NCBI RefSeq assembly: GCF_018881775.1 | Contig: NZ_JACVPR010000001.1 | Span: forward strand, 992,001 to 1,056,000 | Source of the DNA: Polynucleobacter sp. MWH-Loch1C5 | GTDB taxonomy: Bacteria; Pseudomonadota; Gammaproteobacteria; Burkholderiales; Burkholderiaceae | Direction: 5' to 3' | DNA length: 64,000 bases | Shown: piece after piece, positions 1 through 10,636 of the stretch | Layout of the letters: every line of letters starts with the position of its first letter | Numbering within the stretch: position 1 is the stretch's first letter | Program-made: the position numbers and the translations under genes | Notes under the pieces: model-generated | Told to the model about the DNA's origin: nothing | What the model saw: the letters and a program-made list of their open reading frames with translations, nothing else | The model's database searches: none

Positions 1-312
1 CCAGATATGGATTTATGGAAGACGGCTAAACCCGTGCTGGAGCGTTGGGTTGATCAACAAATCGGCATTCGTGGCTTTTTACAGCGTATCAAAGATGAGG
101 CTCCGCATTGGGCTAAGTTAGTACCCACTATTCCTAGATTGCTTGCCCAGTGGTTAGAAAACCATAAGGAGTCGACTGATGAAGATCAGAATAAGCTCTT
201 GGAACAATTGCTCAAGGAGCAAACTAAACTGAAAAAACGTTTCACCTACTTGGGGATATTGACCTCCGTCTTGATTTTGGGCTTGATTCTGTCACTAAGC
301 TACCCCCGCTAA
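1..312 (+). CDS. ubiB: C-terminal end of UbiB-type ubiquinone biosynthesis kinase (start lies outside window)
   Basis: Short terminal ORF ending in a hydrophobic helix (RFTYLGILTSVLILGLILSLSYPR), directly upstream of DUF502-aspS as is common in betaproteobacteria. Confidence 0.7.
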   Translation, partial: PDMDLWKTAKPVLERWVDQQIGIRGFLQRIKDEAPHWAKLVPTIPRLLAQWLENHKESTDEDQNKLLEQLLKEQTKLKKRFTYLGILTSVLILGLILSLSYPR

Positions 313-332
313 GCCCTATAATTGCGGGTTCT

Positions 333-962
333 ATGAAAAAATATTTCATCGCTGGTATTTTGGTTTGGGCGCCATTGGCGATCACCATTTGGGTGATCAC
401 ATGGGGCGTTTCTGTATTGGACGGCGTTTTTGGTTCAATCATGTCTGCCATCATGGCAGTCACTCCTGGTGATACTCAACCAACACTGAAGAGTTTCCGC
501 GCTATACCGGGTTTGGGCGTCATCATTGTCCTAGCTATTATTTTTGTATCTGGGTTACTCGCTGCTAACTATGCAGGTCAATGGTGGATCAAATTATGGG
601 ATCGATTCATCAATCGTATTCCGATTGTTAAATCGATTTACTCGAGTGTGAAGCAGGTCTCAGATACCTTGTTCTCAAGTAAAGGAAATGCGTTTAGGCA
701 AGCTGTTTTAATTCCCTATCCTAGAAACGGCTCATGGACTATTGCCTTTGTCACAGGTAATCCTGCACAAGAGGTCGCTAATAAGTTAAAAGAAGAGCAC
801 TTGAATGTGTTTGTTCCAACAACACCTAACCCGACCTCGGGCTTTTTCATGATTGTGCCTAAAGCAGACATGATTGAGCTAGATATGACAGTAGAAGAGG
901 CGCTGAAGCATATCGTTTCCATGGGTTCGGTGCCACCAACTCAATCTAATAGTAATAAATAA
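333..962 (+). CDS. DUF502 family membrane protein
   Basis: 209 aa, [24 protein letters not shown]..., two TM segments, typical DUF502 sequence and position upstream of aspS. Confidence 0.85.
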   Translation: MKKYFIAGILVWAPLAITIWVITWGVSVLDGVFGSIMSAIMAVTPGDTQPTLKSFRAIPGLGVIIVLAIIFVSGLLAANYAGQWWIKLWDRFINRIPIVKSIYSSVKQVSDTLFSSKGNAFRQAVLIPYPRNGSWTIAFVTGNPAQEVANKLKEEHLNVFVPTTPNPTSGFFMIVPKADMIELDMTVEEALKHIVSMGSVPPTQSNSNK

Positions 963-978
963 TAATCAGGACGTTTTT

Positions 979-2778
979 ATGGCAATGCGCAGTCACCTTT
1001 GTGGGCAAGTCAATGAGACTTTAATCGGGCAAGAAGTTCAACTTACAGGTTGGGTTAATCGTCGTCGTGATCATGGCGGTGTGATTTTTATTGATCTACG
1101 TGATCGTGAAGGCTTTGTGCAGGTGGTTTGTGATCCAGATCGCCCTGAAATGTTTGCAACGGCTGAGCAAATTCGTAATGAGTTCTGTGTACAAATTAAA
1201 GGTTTAGTTAGAGCTCGTCCAGCGGGTACAGAGAATAATGATCTTGCATCAGGCAAGATTGAGTTGCTCTGCAAAGAACTCATTATTCTGAATGCCTCGG
1301 TCACGCCACCGTTTCAGTTAGACGATGAGAATCTCTCAGAGACCACCCGTTTGACGCACCGCGTATTAGATTTGCGTAGACCGCAAATGCAAAAGAACCT
1401 GATGCTCCGTTATCGTGTCGCCATGGAAACAAGACGCTACTTAGACGCAGCAGGTTTTGTCGATATTGAAACGCCGATGCTGACTAAGAGTACGCCTGAA
1501 GGTGCGCGAGATTATTTGGTGCCATCTCGGGTGCATGATGGTCAATTTTTTGCCTTACCGCAATCGCCTCAGTTATTTAAACAGTTATTGATGGTCGCTG
1601 GTTTTGAGCGTTACTACCAAATTACAAAATGTTTCCGTGATGAGGACTTGCGCGCTGACCGTCAGCCAGAATTTACTCAAATCGATTGTGAAACTGCATT
1701 TTTAGATGAGTTTGAAATTCGTGATTTATTCGAAAATATGGTTCGTCATATTTTCAAGACCGTCATGAATGTTGAGTTGGCTAACCCATTTCCAGTTATG
1801 CCCTATTCAGAAGCTATGGCGCGCTTTGGCTCTGACAAGCCTGATTTGAGAGTGAAGCTTGAGTTCACTGAATTAACAGATGTGATGGCTGATGTAGATT
1901 TCAAAGTTTTCTCAGCACCCGCACAACAAGAAAATGGGCGCGTGGTTGGTTTGCGCGTGCCAGGCGGTGCAGAGATTAGCCGTAGTGAAATTGATGATTA
2001 CACGCAATTTGTTTCAATTTATGGCGCTAAAGGTTTGGCATGGATCAAGGTTAATGATTTAGCTGCGGGCCGTGATGGTTTGCAATCTCCGATTGTCAAA
2101 AACCTGCACGACAAAGCTATACAAGAAATTTTGACTCGTTCCGGTGCGCAAAATGGCGACATCATTTTCTTTGGTGCTGACAAGGCTAAAGTAGTCAATG
2201 ATGCTATTGGAGCTTTACGTTTGAAGATAGGTCATTCTGCATGGGCAAAATCCAAAGGTCTTATGGAAGATGCTTGGAAGCCTATGTGGGTTGTTGATTT
2301 CCCAATGTTTGAATACGACGAGGACAACGCACGTTGGGTGGCCTGCCATCATCCATTCACAAGCCCTAAAGATGAACACCTCAATTATTTAGAAACTGAT
2401 CCAGGTAAATGTCTTGCTAAGGCTTACGATATGGTGCTCAATGGTTGGGAAATCGGTGGTGGCTCAGTTCGTATTTATAAAGAATCTGTTCAGAGCCAAG
2501 TATTCAGAGCTCTGAAGATTGGACCCGAGGAAGCGCAAGCTAAATTTGGATTCTTGCTAGATGCTTTGCAATACGGCGCTCCTCCGCACGGTGGTATTGC
2601 ATTCGGTCTAGATCGTATTGTCACTATGATGACAGGCGCTGAATCTATTCGTGATGTGATTGCTTTCCCTAAAACCCAGCGTGCCCAATGTCTCTTGACT
2701 CAGGCTCCAAGTGCTGTGGATGAAAAGCAATTACGTGAGTTACATATTCGTTTGCGTAATACTCAAAACATTGCATGA
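979..2778 (+). CDS. aspS: Aspartyl-tRNA synthetase
   Basis: 599 aa; class II aaRS motifs ([28 protein letters not shown]). Confidence 0.97.
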   Translation: MAMRSHLCGQVNETLIGQEVQLTGWVNRRRDHGGVIFIDLRDREGFVQVVCDPDRPEMFATAEQIRNEFCVQIKGLVRARPAGTENNDLASGKIELLCKELIILNASVTPPFQLDDENLSETTRLTHRVLDLRRPQMQKNLMLRYRVAMETRRYLDAAGFVDIETPMLTKSTPEGARDYLVPSRVHDGQFFALPQSPQLFKQLLMVAGFERYYQITKCFRDEDLRADRQPEFTQIDCETAFLDEFEIRDLFENMVRHIFKTVMNVELANPFPVMPYSEAMARFGSDKPDLRVKLEFTELTDVMADVDFKVFSAPAQQENGRVVGLRVPGGAEISRSEIDDYTQFVSIYGAKGLAWIKVNDLAAGRDGLQSPIVKNLHDKAIQEILTRSGAQNGDIIFFGADKAKVVNDAIGALRLKIGHSAWAKSKGLMEDAWKPMWVVDFPMFEYDEDNARWVACHHPFTSPKDEHLNYLETDPGKCLAKAYDMVLNGWEIGGGSVRIYKESVQSQVFRALKIGPEEAQAKFGFLLDALQYGAPPHGGIAFGLDRIVTMMTGAESIRDVIAFPKTQRAQCLLTQAPSAVDEKQLRELHIRLRNTQNIA

Positions 2779-3215
2779 AAATTCCAATCTCAGTCTTAGT
2801 TGTCATCTACACAGCTAAGAAAGAGGTGTTGTTGCTTGAGCGTGCTGATCATCCCGGTTATTGGCAATCAGTGACCGGGAGCTTGGATGCTGTAGACGAG
2901 CCTTTAGCAGCCGCTGCCGCGCGTGAGGTCTTTGAAGAAACAGGTATTCAGCTTCATAAGCAAGCTAATGCCAAGTTGATTGATCTTCAGCACCATATTC
3001 ATTACGAAATTTATCCAGAGTGGCGTCATCGTTATGCGCCTGGTGTTACCCAAAATTTAGAGCATTGGTTTGCACTTGAGCTCGATGCTCGTATCCCTAT
3101 TACCCTATCCCCTCGAGAACACTTGAGCTATCAATGGCTGCCATTAGTAAAAGCGGCCGATCTATGTTTTTCCCCAAGTAATCAAGCTGCTATCAAAAAA
3201 CTGAATTCTGACTAG
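2775..3215 (+). CDS. nudB: Dihydroneopterin triphosphate diphosphatase (Nudix)
   Basis: Nudix-like motif [23 protein letters not shown]; 4-nt overlap with aspS; typical position. Confidence 0.85.
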   Translation: MKIPISVLVVIYTAKKEVLLLERADHPGYWQSVTGSLDAVDEPLAAAAAREVFEETGIQLHKQANAKLIDLQHHIHYEIYPEWRHRYAPGVTQNLEHWFALELDARIPITLSPREHLSYQWLPLVKAADLCFSPSNQAAIKKLNSD

Positions 3216-3224
3216 AATTCAGAT

Positions 3225-4439
3225 ATGTCCCTTTTAAGAAAAGATCGCTGGCAAGAAATCAATACTCTCCATCTTTTGGAGGGGGGCGTTAATTATTTTT
3301 CTTCCTTGATTAGGTTAATTCAAGCAGCAAAAAAAGAAATCTTTCTAGAGGTTTATATTTTCTCGGCTGATGCTCAAGCAGAGCAAATAGCCAAGGAGTT
3401 GGCAGATGCTGCCCGGCGAGGTGTGGAAGTTCGTTTGATTGTGGATTGGATTGGTTCTGCACCTCTGCCGTTTGAGAAGATGTTGAGGGATGCAGGAGTC
3501 CATTTTTCTTACTACAACAAAGCTTGGTTTGGTAAGTTAGGTTTTTCAAGGACGCATCGCAAAATAGCAGTCATCGATGAGGCTTATGCTGTGGTGGGGG
3601 GTATCAATATTTGTGATGATCGTCTAACGTCACAAGGCCAAGCTTTGGGTGCACCGCGTTGGGATCTAGCGATTGTTGCTACAGGACATATTGTTGAGAA
3701 GGTACACGCAACCTTTTTGCGACAGTGGCATCGACTAGCGGATGATGCCATGCATCTTAAAAATGTGATTAAGCGTCTTTTGGAGCATGAAGCACCATGG
3801 AGCTCAAAACATTATTTAGGTATAAGACACGGTAATAAACCCAGTATTGCCTTTATTGCGCGTGACAATCTGCATCATCGTCGTGATATCGAGAGAGCCT
3901 ACTTAAAAGCGATTGGTCAAGCTCAGGAAGAGATATGGCTGGTAACCCCATATTTCATTCCGGGTAGAAAATTACGTAAAGCATTGATTCGGGCAGCAGA
4001 TCGTGGCGTGCAAGTTAATTTACTGATTGGTAAAAATGAATTTGCCATTGTGGATTGGGCGGTACCTAGTTTGTATGGTCAATTTTTATCTTCTGGTATC
4101 AGTATTTATGAACATCAAAAAGATCAGCTTCATGCCAAAGTGATGGTCGTTGATCGTCGTTGGGTCACTCTCGGGTCATCTAATTGTGATCCTCTCTCGT
4201 TTTTGGTCAATCATGAGGCCAATTGGGTAATTCGCAATCACGCCATCATCAAAGATATCCGCTGCAAAATCGCAGACAGAGCTCAAGAAAGTGGATCCTT
4301 GGTCCTTATGGAAAACTTTCAGAGACGGTCGAGTTTCCTTAAAGTGTTGCATTGGTCAATCTATAACCTCATTCGCTTGGTGATGAGAATCGCAGCCGTG
4401 GGCACCCGGGATAAGCCTTTACCCTGGGATATCAATTAA
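3225..4439 (+). CDS. clsB: Cardiolipin synthase / phospholipase D-like protein (ClsB-type)
   Basis: Two HKD motifs (HRKIAVIDEAYAVVGGINI and HAKVMVVDRRWVTLGSSN). Confidence 0.85.
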   Translation: MSLLRKDRWQEINTLHLLEGGVNYFSSLIRLIQAAKKEIFLEVYIFSADAQAEQIAKELADAARRGVEVRLIVDWIGSAPLPFEKMLRDAGVHFSYYNKAWFGKLGFSRTHRKIAVIDEAYAVVGGINICDDRLTSQGQALGAPRWDLAIVATGHIVEKVHATFLRQWHRLADDAMHLKNVIKRLLEHEAPWSSKHYLGIRHGNKPSIAFIARDNLHHRRDIERAYLKAIGQAQEEIWLVTPYFIPGRKLRKALIRAADRGVQVNLLIGKNEFAIVDWAVPSLYGQFLSSGISIYEHQKDQLHAKVMVVDRRWVTLGSSNCDPLSFLVNHEANWVIRNHAIIKDIRCKIADRAQESGSLVLMENFQRRSSFLKVLHWSIYNLIRLVMRIAAVGTRDKPLPWDIN

Positions 4440-4490
4440 ATCAACAACTTAGAAGTTTTTCGAAAAAGACTACTCTTATAAAGGGGGTTG

Positions 4491-4519
4491 TTGCAATTCT
4501 GATTAAACCAAGGCATTAT
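4491..4519 (+). promoter_or_regulatory. Putative sigma70 promoter of tetR-fad operon
   Basis: TTGCAA (4491-4496), 17-nt spacer, CATTAT (4514-4519). Confidence 0.55.
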
Positions 4520-4527
4520 GCAAAAAT

Positions 4528-4541
4528 AGAACGACCGTTCT
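4528..4541. promoter_or_regulatory. Perfect 14-bp palindrome, probable TetR-family operator
   Basis: AGAACGACCGTTCT located at the predicted +1, 11 nt upstream of the TetR start codon. Confidence 0.65.
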
Positions 4542-4552
4542 TTTTTAATGCC

Positions 4553-5176
4553 ATGACTGTTAAAGATATCGAAACCACTGTCGCTAAAAAAGGTGACCAA
4601 ACAAAAGCAGCGATTTTGTCGCAGGCTCTAGATTTGGCTGGGCGTGATGGTTTAGAAGGACTAACGATCGGTTTACTGGCGGAGCGGATGCAAATGAGCA
4701 AAAGTGGTGTCTTTGCCCACTTTGGTTCGCGCGAAGATTTACAGGTGGCTGTGGTGAAGGAATATCACCGCCGTTTTCAGGAAAGTGTCTTTGAGCCTGC
4801 CCTGAAAAAACCTAGAGGTTTGCCTCGTTTACAAGATATGCTCAATCGTTGGATTGCCCAGCGTGTTCATGAGTTAACGACCGGCTGTATTTATATATCG
4901 GGCGCCGTTGAATTTGATGATCGTCCCGGTTTGGTCAGAGATCAACTAGTTGAATCGGTTCAAACCTGGCGTCAAGCTATTTTGAGAGCCATTCGCCTTT
5001 CTGTAGAAGAGGGGCACTTAAAGAAATCCACGAAGCCTGAGGCAGTTCTGTTCTTGATTTACAGCATTGTTTTAGGTTTGCACCATGACGCAAAATTTTT
5101 ACATATCGATGGTAGTGTTGATATGGCAAAAAGAGCAATTAAGCAGATTATTGAAGACAACAAAAACGGTATTTGA
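4553..5176 (+). CDS. TetR family transcriptional regulator
   Basis: N-terminal TetR HTH (KAAILSQALDLAGRDGLEGLTIGLLAERMQMSKSGVFAHFGSREDLQ). Confidence 0.9.
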   Translation: MTVKDIETTVAKKGDQTKAAILSQALDLAGRDGLEGLTIGLLAERMQMSKSGVFAHFGSREDLQVAVVKEYHRRFQESVFEPALKKPRGLPRLQDMLNRWIAQRVHELTTGCIYISGAVEFDDRPGLVRDQLVESVQTWRQAILRAIRLSVEEGHLKKSTKPEAVLFLIYSIVLGLHHDAKFLHIDGSVDMAKRAIKQIIEDNKNGI

Positions 5177-5187
5177 GGAGATAAAAA

Positions 5188-6975
5188 ATGCCAAGCTATA
5201 AAGCCCCCTTGCGTGAAATGCAATTTGTTATGCATGAGTTACTGGATGTGCAATCGACATACAAGGCATTGCCAGACTATGCAGAAGTAGATCGCGACAC
5301 CGTTGATCAGATCCTTGAGGAAGCTGCTAAGTTTTGCGAAAACGTTTTGATGCCCATTAATCAGAGTGGGGATGAAGAGGGTTGTCGACGTGATGAACAG
5401 GGCCAAGTTCATACTCCAAAAGGATTTAAGGAGGCCTATCAGCAATATATTGAGGCAGGTTGGCCAGCTCTCGCCTGTGACCCAGAGTATGGTGGTCAAG
5501 GGCTACCCCAGTTAGTCAATAGTGCTCTGTATGAAATGATGAACTCCACAAACCAAGCTTGGACTATGTACCCTGGCTTGTCTCATGGAGCCTATGAGTG
5601 TTTGCATGCACATGGTACAGAGCAGCAAAAGAAAACATATCTTGAGAAATTAGTTAGTGGTGAGTGGACGGGCACCATGTGTTTAACTGAGCCTCACTGC
5701 GGTACTGACTTAGGTATTCTGAAGACTAAAGCAGAGCCTGTGGCAGACGGCACGTACAAAATTACTGGAACTAAGATCTTCATCTCGAGTGGTGAGCATG
5801 ATCTTAGTAAAAATATCGTGCACTTAGTGCTGGCACGCTTACCTGATGCACCTAAAGGTAGTAAAGGCATTTCTTTATTTGTGGTGCCTAAATTTTTACC
5901 AGATGCAAATGGTGAGCCTGGCGCTAAAAACCAGCTGTCTTGCGGGTCGATCGAGCATAAGATGGGTATTCATGGCAATGCCACATGTGTGATGAACTTT
6001 GATGGTGCCATAGGTACCTTGGTAGGTGAACCGCACAAAGGTTTAAATGCCATGTTTGTGATGATGAATGCGGCTCGTTTAGGTGTGGGCATGCAGAGCT
6101 TGGGATTGACTGAAGTGGCGATGCAAAACTCTGTGGCCTATGCCAAGGACAGATTACAAATGCGTAGTCTGAAGGGGCCTAAAGAGCCCGAGAAAGCAGC
6201 TGACCCCATCATCGTTCATCCCGACGTAAGACGCATGTTGTTAACCCAAAAAGCATATGCTGAAGGTGCACGCGCGTTTACCTATTGGGTGGCCTTAATG
6301 ATTGATATTGAGCAGAAGCACCCTGATGAAAAAGTAAGGAAAGAAACGGGTGAAATGGTCGCTTTGTTAACGCCTATCGTGAAAGCATTCATCACTGACA
6401 ATGCTTTTATTGCAACCAATGAAGGTCTACAAGTCTTTGGCGGTCATGGATACATCAAAGAGTGGGGTATGGAGCAGTATGTGCGTGATGCTCGTATCAA
6501 TATGATTTATGAGGGTACCAATACGATTCAATCTCTTGATTTATTGGGTCGCAAGGTGCTTTCAGATATGGGTGCCAAACTCAAAAAATTTGGCAAACTC
6601 GTAGAAACTTTTATTGATCAAGAAGGCTCTCGTAAAGAGATGTCGGAATTTATTGATCCTCTGGCTGATATGGGGGACAAGGTCAAAAAGCTCACTATGG
6701 AATTAGGCATGAAGGCGATGACTAATCAAGAGGAGGTGGGTGCCGCAGCAGTACCTTATTTAAGAGTTGTGGGTCATCTCGTCTACGCTTATTTATTTGC
6801 GCGCATGGCCAAGATTGCCTTGGATAATAAAAATAGTACCGATCCAATCTATAAACAAAAGTTGGCAGTGGCTAGATTTTATTTTGCCAAGCTATTGCCT
6901 GAAACAGCCTATCAAATTCGTGCAGCTAGAGCGGGTGCGAGCACATTAATGGCATTGGAAGCCGACTTATTCTGA
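5188..6975 (+). CDS. Acyl-CoA dehydrogenase (large, ~595 aa FadE/DmdC-like family)
   Basis: MCLTEPHCGTDLG, FGGHGYIKEWGMEQYVRDARINMIYEGTNTIQ; C-terminal extension. Confidence 0.9.
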   Translation: MPSYKAPLREMQFVMHELLDVQSTYKALPDYAEVDRDTVDQILEEAAKFCENVLMPINQSGDEEGCRRDEQGQVHTPKGFKEAYQQYIEAGWPALACDPEYGGQGLPQLVNSALYEMMNSTNQAWTMYPGLSHGAYECLHAHGTEQQKKTYLEKLVSGEWTGTMCLTEPHCGTDLGILKTKAEPVADGTYKITGTKIFISSGEHDLSKNIVHLVLARLPDAPKGSKGISLFVVPKFLPDANGEPGAKNQLSCGSIEHKMGIHGNATCVMNFDGAIGTLVGEPHKGLNAMFVMMNAARLGVGMQSLGLTEVAMQNSVAYAKDRLQMRSLKGPKEPEKAADPIIVHPDVRRMLLTQKAYAEGARAFTYWVALMIDIEQKHPDEKVRKETGEMVALLTPIVKAFITDNAFIATNEGLQVFGGHGYIKEWGMEQYVRDARINMIYEGTNTIQSLDLLGRKVLSDMGAKLKKFGKLVETFIDQEGSRKEMSEFIDPLADMGDKVKKLTMELGMKAMTNQEEVGAAAVPYLRVVGHLVYAYLFARMAKIALDNKNSTDPIYKQKLAVARFYFAKLLPETAYQIRAARAGASTLMALEADLF

Positions 6976-6982
6976 GGATCCT

Positions 6983-9424
6983 ATGAATCAAGCTAAACGT
7001 TTTAACAAAGTAGCAGTTTTGGGCGCGGGTGTTATGGGTGCTCAAATTGCTGCGCACTGTATTAATTCAAAAGTACCCGTCATTTTGTTTGATTTACCTG
7101 CCAAAGCTAAAGAGGGTGAAGCGGTTGATCCCTATCGCATTGTGAGTCAAGCGTTAGGTCAGTTAAAGAAATTAAAGCCTGCTCCGATGGGTTTGACGGA
7201 AGAGGCTGATTTGATTGAGATGGGTCACTATGAGGCAGATTTAGAAAAGCTCAAAGAGTGTGACTTAGTCATTGAGGCCATTGCAGAGCGCTTGGATTGG
7301 AAGCATGATCTCTATAAGAGAGTATCGCCATATATTCATCCACAAGCAGTTTTTGCGACCAACACTTCAGGTTTATCGATCCAGAGCTTAGCCGCAGGTT
7401 TTGATGCAGATCTTAGAAAGCGTTTCTGTGGCGTGCACTTTTTTAACCCGCCGCGCTATATGCACTTGTTGGAATTAATACCAACGGCTGACACTGATCC
7501 GCAGTTAATCGATCGATTAGATGCATTCATGACTTCAGTGCTGGGTAAAGGCGTTGTGCGTGCTAAAGACACACCTAATTTTGTCGCTAATCGTGTAGGT
7601 GTTTTTTCAATTTTGGCAGTGATGCATGAAGCGCAAAAATATCAATTAAGTTTTGATACGGTTGATGCATTGACGGGCTCAAAACTCGGGCGCGCAAAGT
7701 CCGCTACATTTAGAACTAGTGATGTGGTCGGTATTGACACCATGGCTCATGTGATTAAGACCATGGAAGATAATTTGGCGAACGATCCATTTAGTGCTAT
7801 CTATAAGACGCCAGAGGTTGTGAAAACCTTGATCGCTCATGGTGCGCTCGGTCAAAAAACGAAAGCCGGATTTTATAAAAAAGTAGGCAAAGATATCTTA
7901 GTGTTTGACCCTAGTAAAAATGATTACATTGCATCTACGGGGGCAATGGAGCCTTTAGTCGAAAGAATTCTGAAAAAACCAATCGCAGAACGCTTGGCAT
8001 TATTAAGAGAGTCTGATGATTCTCAAGCACAGTTTTTGTGGGCGATCTTTAGAGATATCTTCCATTATGTGGCGATTCATTTAGAGTCAATTGCAGACTC
8101 TGCTCGAGAAATCGACTTTGCTATGAAGTGGGGATTTGGTTGGGATAAAGGTCCATTTGAGGATTGGCAAGATGCTGGCTGGTTAACTGTCGCTCAATGG
8201 ATTCAAGAAGATATTGATCAAGGCCGTGCCCTAGCTAAGGTCAATTTACCGGCTTGGGTATTTGATGGTCCTGTAGCTCAAACTCAAAAAATTCATACTG
8301 AGCAAGGCTCTTGGTCGGCATCACGTAAAACTTATGTCAAGCCATCAGCTTTACCTGTCTATGAGCGCCAACTATTTAGAGCTTCATTGTCGGGTGATGG
8401 TGCGCCTAGCGCAAAAAGCAGTGGCCAAACAATTTTTGAAAACGATGGCGCGAGAGCTTGGGTGCATCCGCACAAGGCCGATGTTTTGGTGTTGTCATTT
8501 AAATCCAAAATGAACACGATTGGCCCTGATGTACTGAGCTCGATTGTTGAGGCGATTGAACGTGCCGAACAAGATTTCGCTGGCTTAGTTATTTGGCAAC
8601 CAACATCATTAAAGTTGGGTGCTCCAGGTGGCCCATTCTCGGCTGGGGCAAATCTTGAAGCTGCAATGCCGTTATTTATGAAGAATGGCGCAGCTGGTAT
8701 TGAGCCTTTTGTTAAGCAGTTCCAAGATACCATGATGCGAATTAAGTATGCCAAGGTGCCAGTGGTGGCTGCTGTTTCGGGGATTGCTCTCGGTGGTGGC
8801 TGTGAGTTGCTCATGCACGCTGCCAAACGCGTAGTCGCCTTTGAAAGCTATATTGGTTTGGTTGAAATTGGCGTTGGCCTCCTCCCGGCGGGTGGTGGTC
8901 TGAAAGAAGCAGCAATTCGTGCTCATCGTGCGATGCAGGCTGCCGGTAGTCCTAATTACGTAGATGCTGTCAAAGCTTCTTTTGAGAATGCGGCTATGGC
9001 TAAGGTTTCAGGTTCAGCCTTGGAAGCTATGAAGATGGGGTATCTCTTACCATCAGATCAAATTGTCATGAACGTGCACGAATTGCTTAGCCAAGCTTGT
9101 GAGCAAGTACGTAGTATGAGTGCTGCAGGTTATACAGCACCGTTAATGAAGAAAATACCTGTTGGTGGTAGCTCTTTGATAGCGACCATTACTGGACAGT
9201 TGGTTAATCTCAAAGATGGTCGCTTCATTTCTGAGCACGATTATTTTATTGCTCACAAAATCATTTCTGTGATTGCTGGTGGTGAAGTCGATGCCGGAAC
9301 ATTAGTGACCGAAGACTGGTTATTGAAGTTGGAGCGTCAAGCATTCGTAGAACTATTGGGTACCCAGAAAACGCAAGAGCGAATTATGGGTTTGTTACAA
9401 ACTGGCAAACCTTTGCGCAACTAA
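6983..9424 (+). CDS. 3-hydroxyacyl-CoA dehydrogenase / enoyl-CoA hydratase (FadB-like)
   Basis: N-terminal GAGVMGAQIAAH Rossmann motif; C-terminal crotonase segment (AAVSGIALGGGCELLMHA). Confidence 0.92.
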   Translation: MNQAKRFNKVAVLGAGVMGAQIAAHCINSKVPVILFDLPAKAKEGEAVDPYRIVSQALGQLKKLKPAPMGLTEEADLIEMGHYEADLEKLKECDLVIEAIAERLDWKHDLYKRVSPYIHPQAVFATNTSGLSIQSLAAGFDADLRKRFCGVHFFNPPRYMHLLELIPTADTDPQLIDRLDAFMTSVLGKGVVRAKDTPNFVANRVGVFSILAVMHEAQKYQLSFDTVDALTGSKLGRAKSATFRTSDVVGIDTMAHVIKTMEDNLANDPFSAIYKTPEVVKTLIAHGALGQKTKAGFYKKVGKDILVFDPSKNDYIASTGAMEPLVERILKKPIAERLALLRESDDSQAQFLWAIFRDIFHYVAIHLESIADSAREIDFAMKWGFGWDKGPFEDWQDAGWLTVAQWIQEDIDQGRALAKVNLPAWVFDGPVAQTQKIHTEQGSWSASRKTYVKPSALPVYERQLFRASLSGDGAPSAKSSGQTIFENDGARAWVHPHKADVLVLSFKSKMNTIGPDVLSSIVEAIERAEQDFAGLVIWQPTSLKLGAPGGPFSAGANLEAAMPLFMKNGAAGIEPFVKQFQDTMMRIKYAKVPVVAAVSGIALGGGCELLMHAAKRVVAFESYIGLVEIGVGLLPAGGGLKEAAIRAHRAMQAAGSPNYVDAVKASFENAAMAKVSGSALEAMKMGYLLPSDQIVMNVHELLSQACEQVRSMSAAGYTAPLMKKIPVGGSSLIATITGQLVNLKDGRFISEHDYFIAHKIISVIAGGEVDAGTLVTEDWLLKLERQAFVELLGTQKTQERIMGLLQTGKPLRN

Positions 9425-9437
9425 TAAGGAGATAAAT

Positions 9438-10634
9438 GTGAGCATGATTCAAGAAGCCTATATTGTGGCGGCTACCAGAACTCCGATTGGCAAAGCGCCA
9501 AAAGGGATTTTAAGAAATACACGCCCAGATGATTTGTTGGCGGATATTCTGAAAGCAGCGCTAGCTCAAGTGCCAACGCTGGACCCTCAATCAGTCGAGG
9601 ATGTGATTGTGGGTTGTGCCATGCCAGAAGGTCCACAGGGCCTCAATGTAGCCCGAATTGGTTTATTGATGGCTGGTTTACCGAATACTGTTGGAGGAAT
9701 TACGATTAATCGTTTTTGTGCCTCAGGTTTGAGTGCGATTGCAATGGCTGCTGACCGTATTAAGGTCGGTGAAGCTGATGTGATGATTGCAGCAGGTGTA
9801 GAGTCGATGAGTATGGTGCCGATGATGGGTAATAGCCCATCTTTGAGTCCACAAGTATTTACGCATGATGAAAACGTTGCCATCGCCTACGGGATGGGTT
9901 TGACTGCCGAGAATGTTGCTAATCAATGGCAAATTTCAAGGGATGCGCAAGATGAGTTCGCTATGCAATCTCATAAAAAGGCCTTAGCTGCTCAGGCGGC
10001 TGGTGAATTCTCAAAAGAAATTACGCCCTTGAATGTTTTGCTAAAGCGCCCCAATTTAGCGACTGGACAGGTGGATGTAAAGACGCAGTCGATGACATCT
10101 GATGAGGGTCCACGTGCTGATACCTCGATTGAAGCTCTGGCTAAGTTGAAAGCAGTCTTCGCTAATAAAGGTTCTGTGACGGCAGGTAACAGCTCACAAA
10201 TGTCAGATGGTGCAGGTGCTTTGATTTTGGTCAGTGAAAAAGCCCTCAAGACCTATGGTTTGACCCCGTTGGCTAAATTCAAAAGCTTTGCGGTTAAAGG
10301 CGTGCCACCTGAAATTATGGGGATTGGTCCTAAGGAAGCTATTCCGGCTGCATTAAAGCATGCTGGCTTAACTATGAATGATCTAGATTGGATCGAGTTG
10401 AACGAAGCTTTTGCTGCACAAGCACTCGCAGTGATGAAAGATTTAGATTTGGATCCTAGCAAAGTCAATCCTTTGGGGGGTGCGATTGCTCTTGGACATC
10501 CTTTGGGTGCAACAGGTGCTATCAGAAGTGCAACGGTTGTGCACGCTCTACAAAGAAGAAACTTAAAACATGGTATGGTTACTATGTGCGTTGGTACTGG
10601 TATGGGTGCCGCGGGAGTCTTTGAAAGAGTGTAG
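9438..10634 (+). CDS. Acetyl-CoA C-acyltransferase (thiolase, FadA-like); GTG start
   Basis: Thiolase motifs NRFCASGLSAIAMAADRI, GGAIALGHPLGATGAIR, CVGTGMGAAGVFE. Confidence 0.93.
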   Translation: MSMIQEAYIVAATRTPIGKAPKGILRNTRPDDLLADILKAALAQVPTLDPQSVEDVIVGCAMPEGPQGLNVARIGLLMAGLPNTVGGITINRFCASGLSAIAMAADRIKVGEADVMIAAGVESMSMVPMMGNSPSLSPQVFTHDENVAIAYGMGLTAENVANQWQISRDAQDEFAMQSHKKALAAQAAGEFSKEITPLNVLLKRPNLATGQVDVKTQSMTSDEGPRADTSIEALAKLKAVFANKGSVTAGNSSQMSDGAGALILVSEKALKTYGLTPLAKFKSFAVKGVPPEIMGIGPKEAIPAALKHAGLTMNDLDWIELNEAFAAQALAVMKDLDLDPSKVNPLGGAIALGHPLGATGAIRSATVVHALQRRNLKHGMVTMCVGTGMGAAGVFERV

Positions 10635-10636
10635 AT

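Noticed and set aside
4442-4492. CAACAAC...GTTGTTG inverted repeat between cls and tetR
   Set aside because: Long loop, no T-tract, and low-complexity arms; likely chance.
8359-8826. 155-aa minus-strand ORF inside the fadB-like gene
   Set aside because: Antisense to a well-supported crotonase domain; composition looks like a codon shadow.
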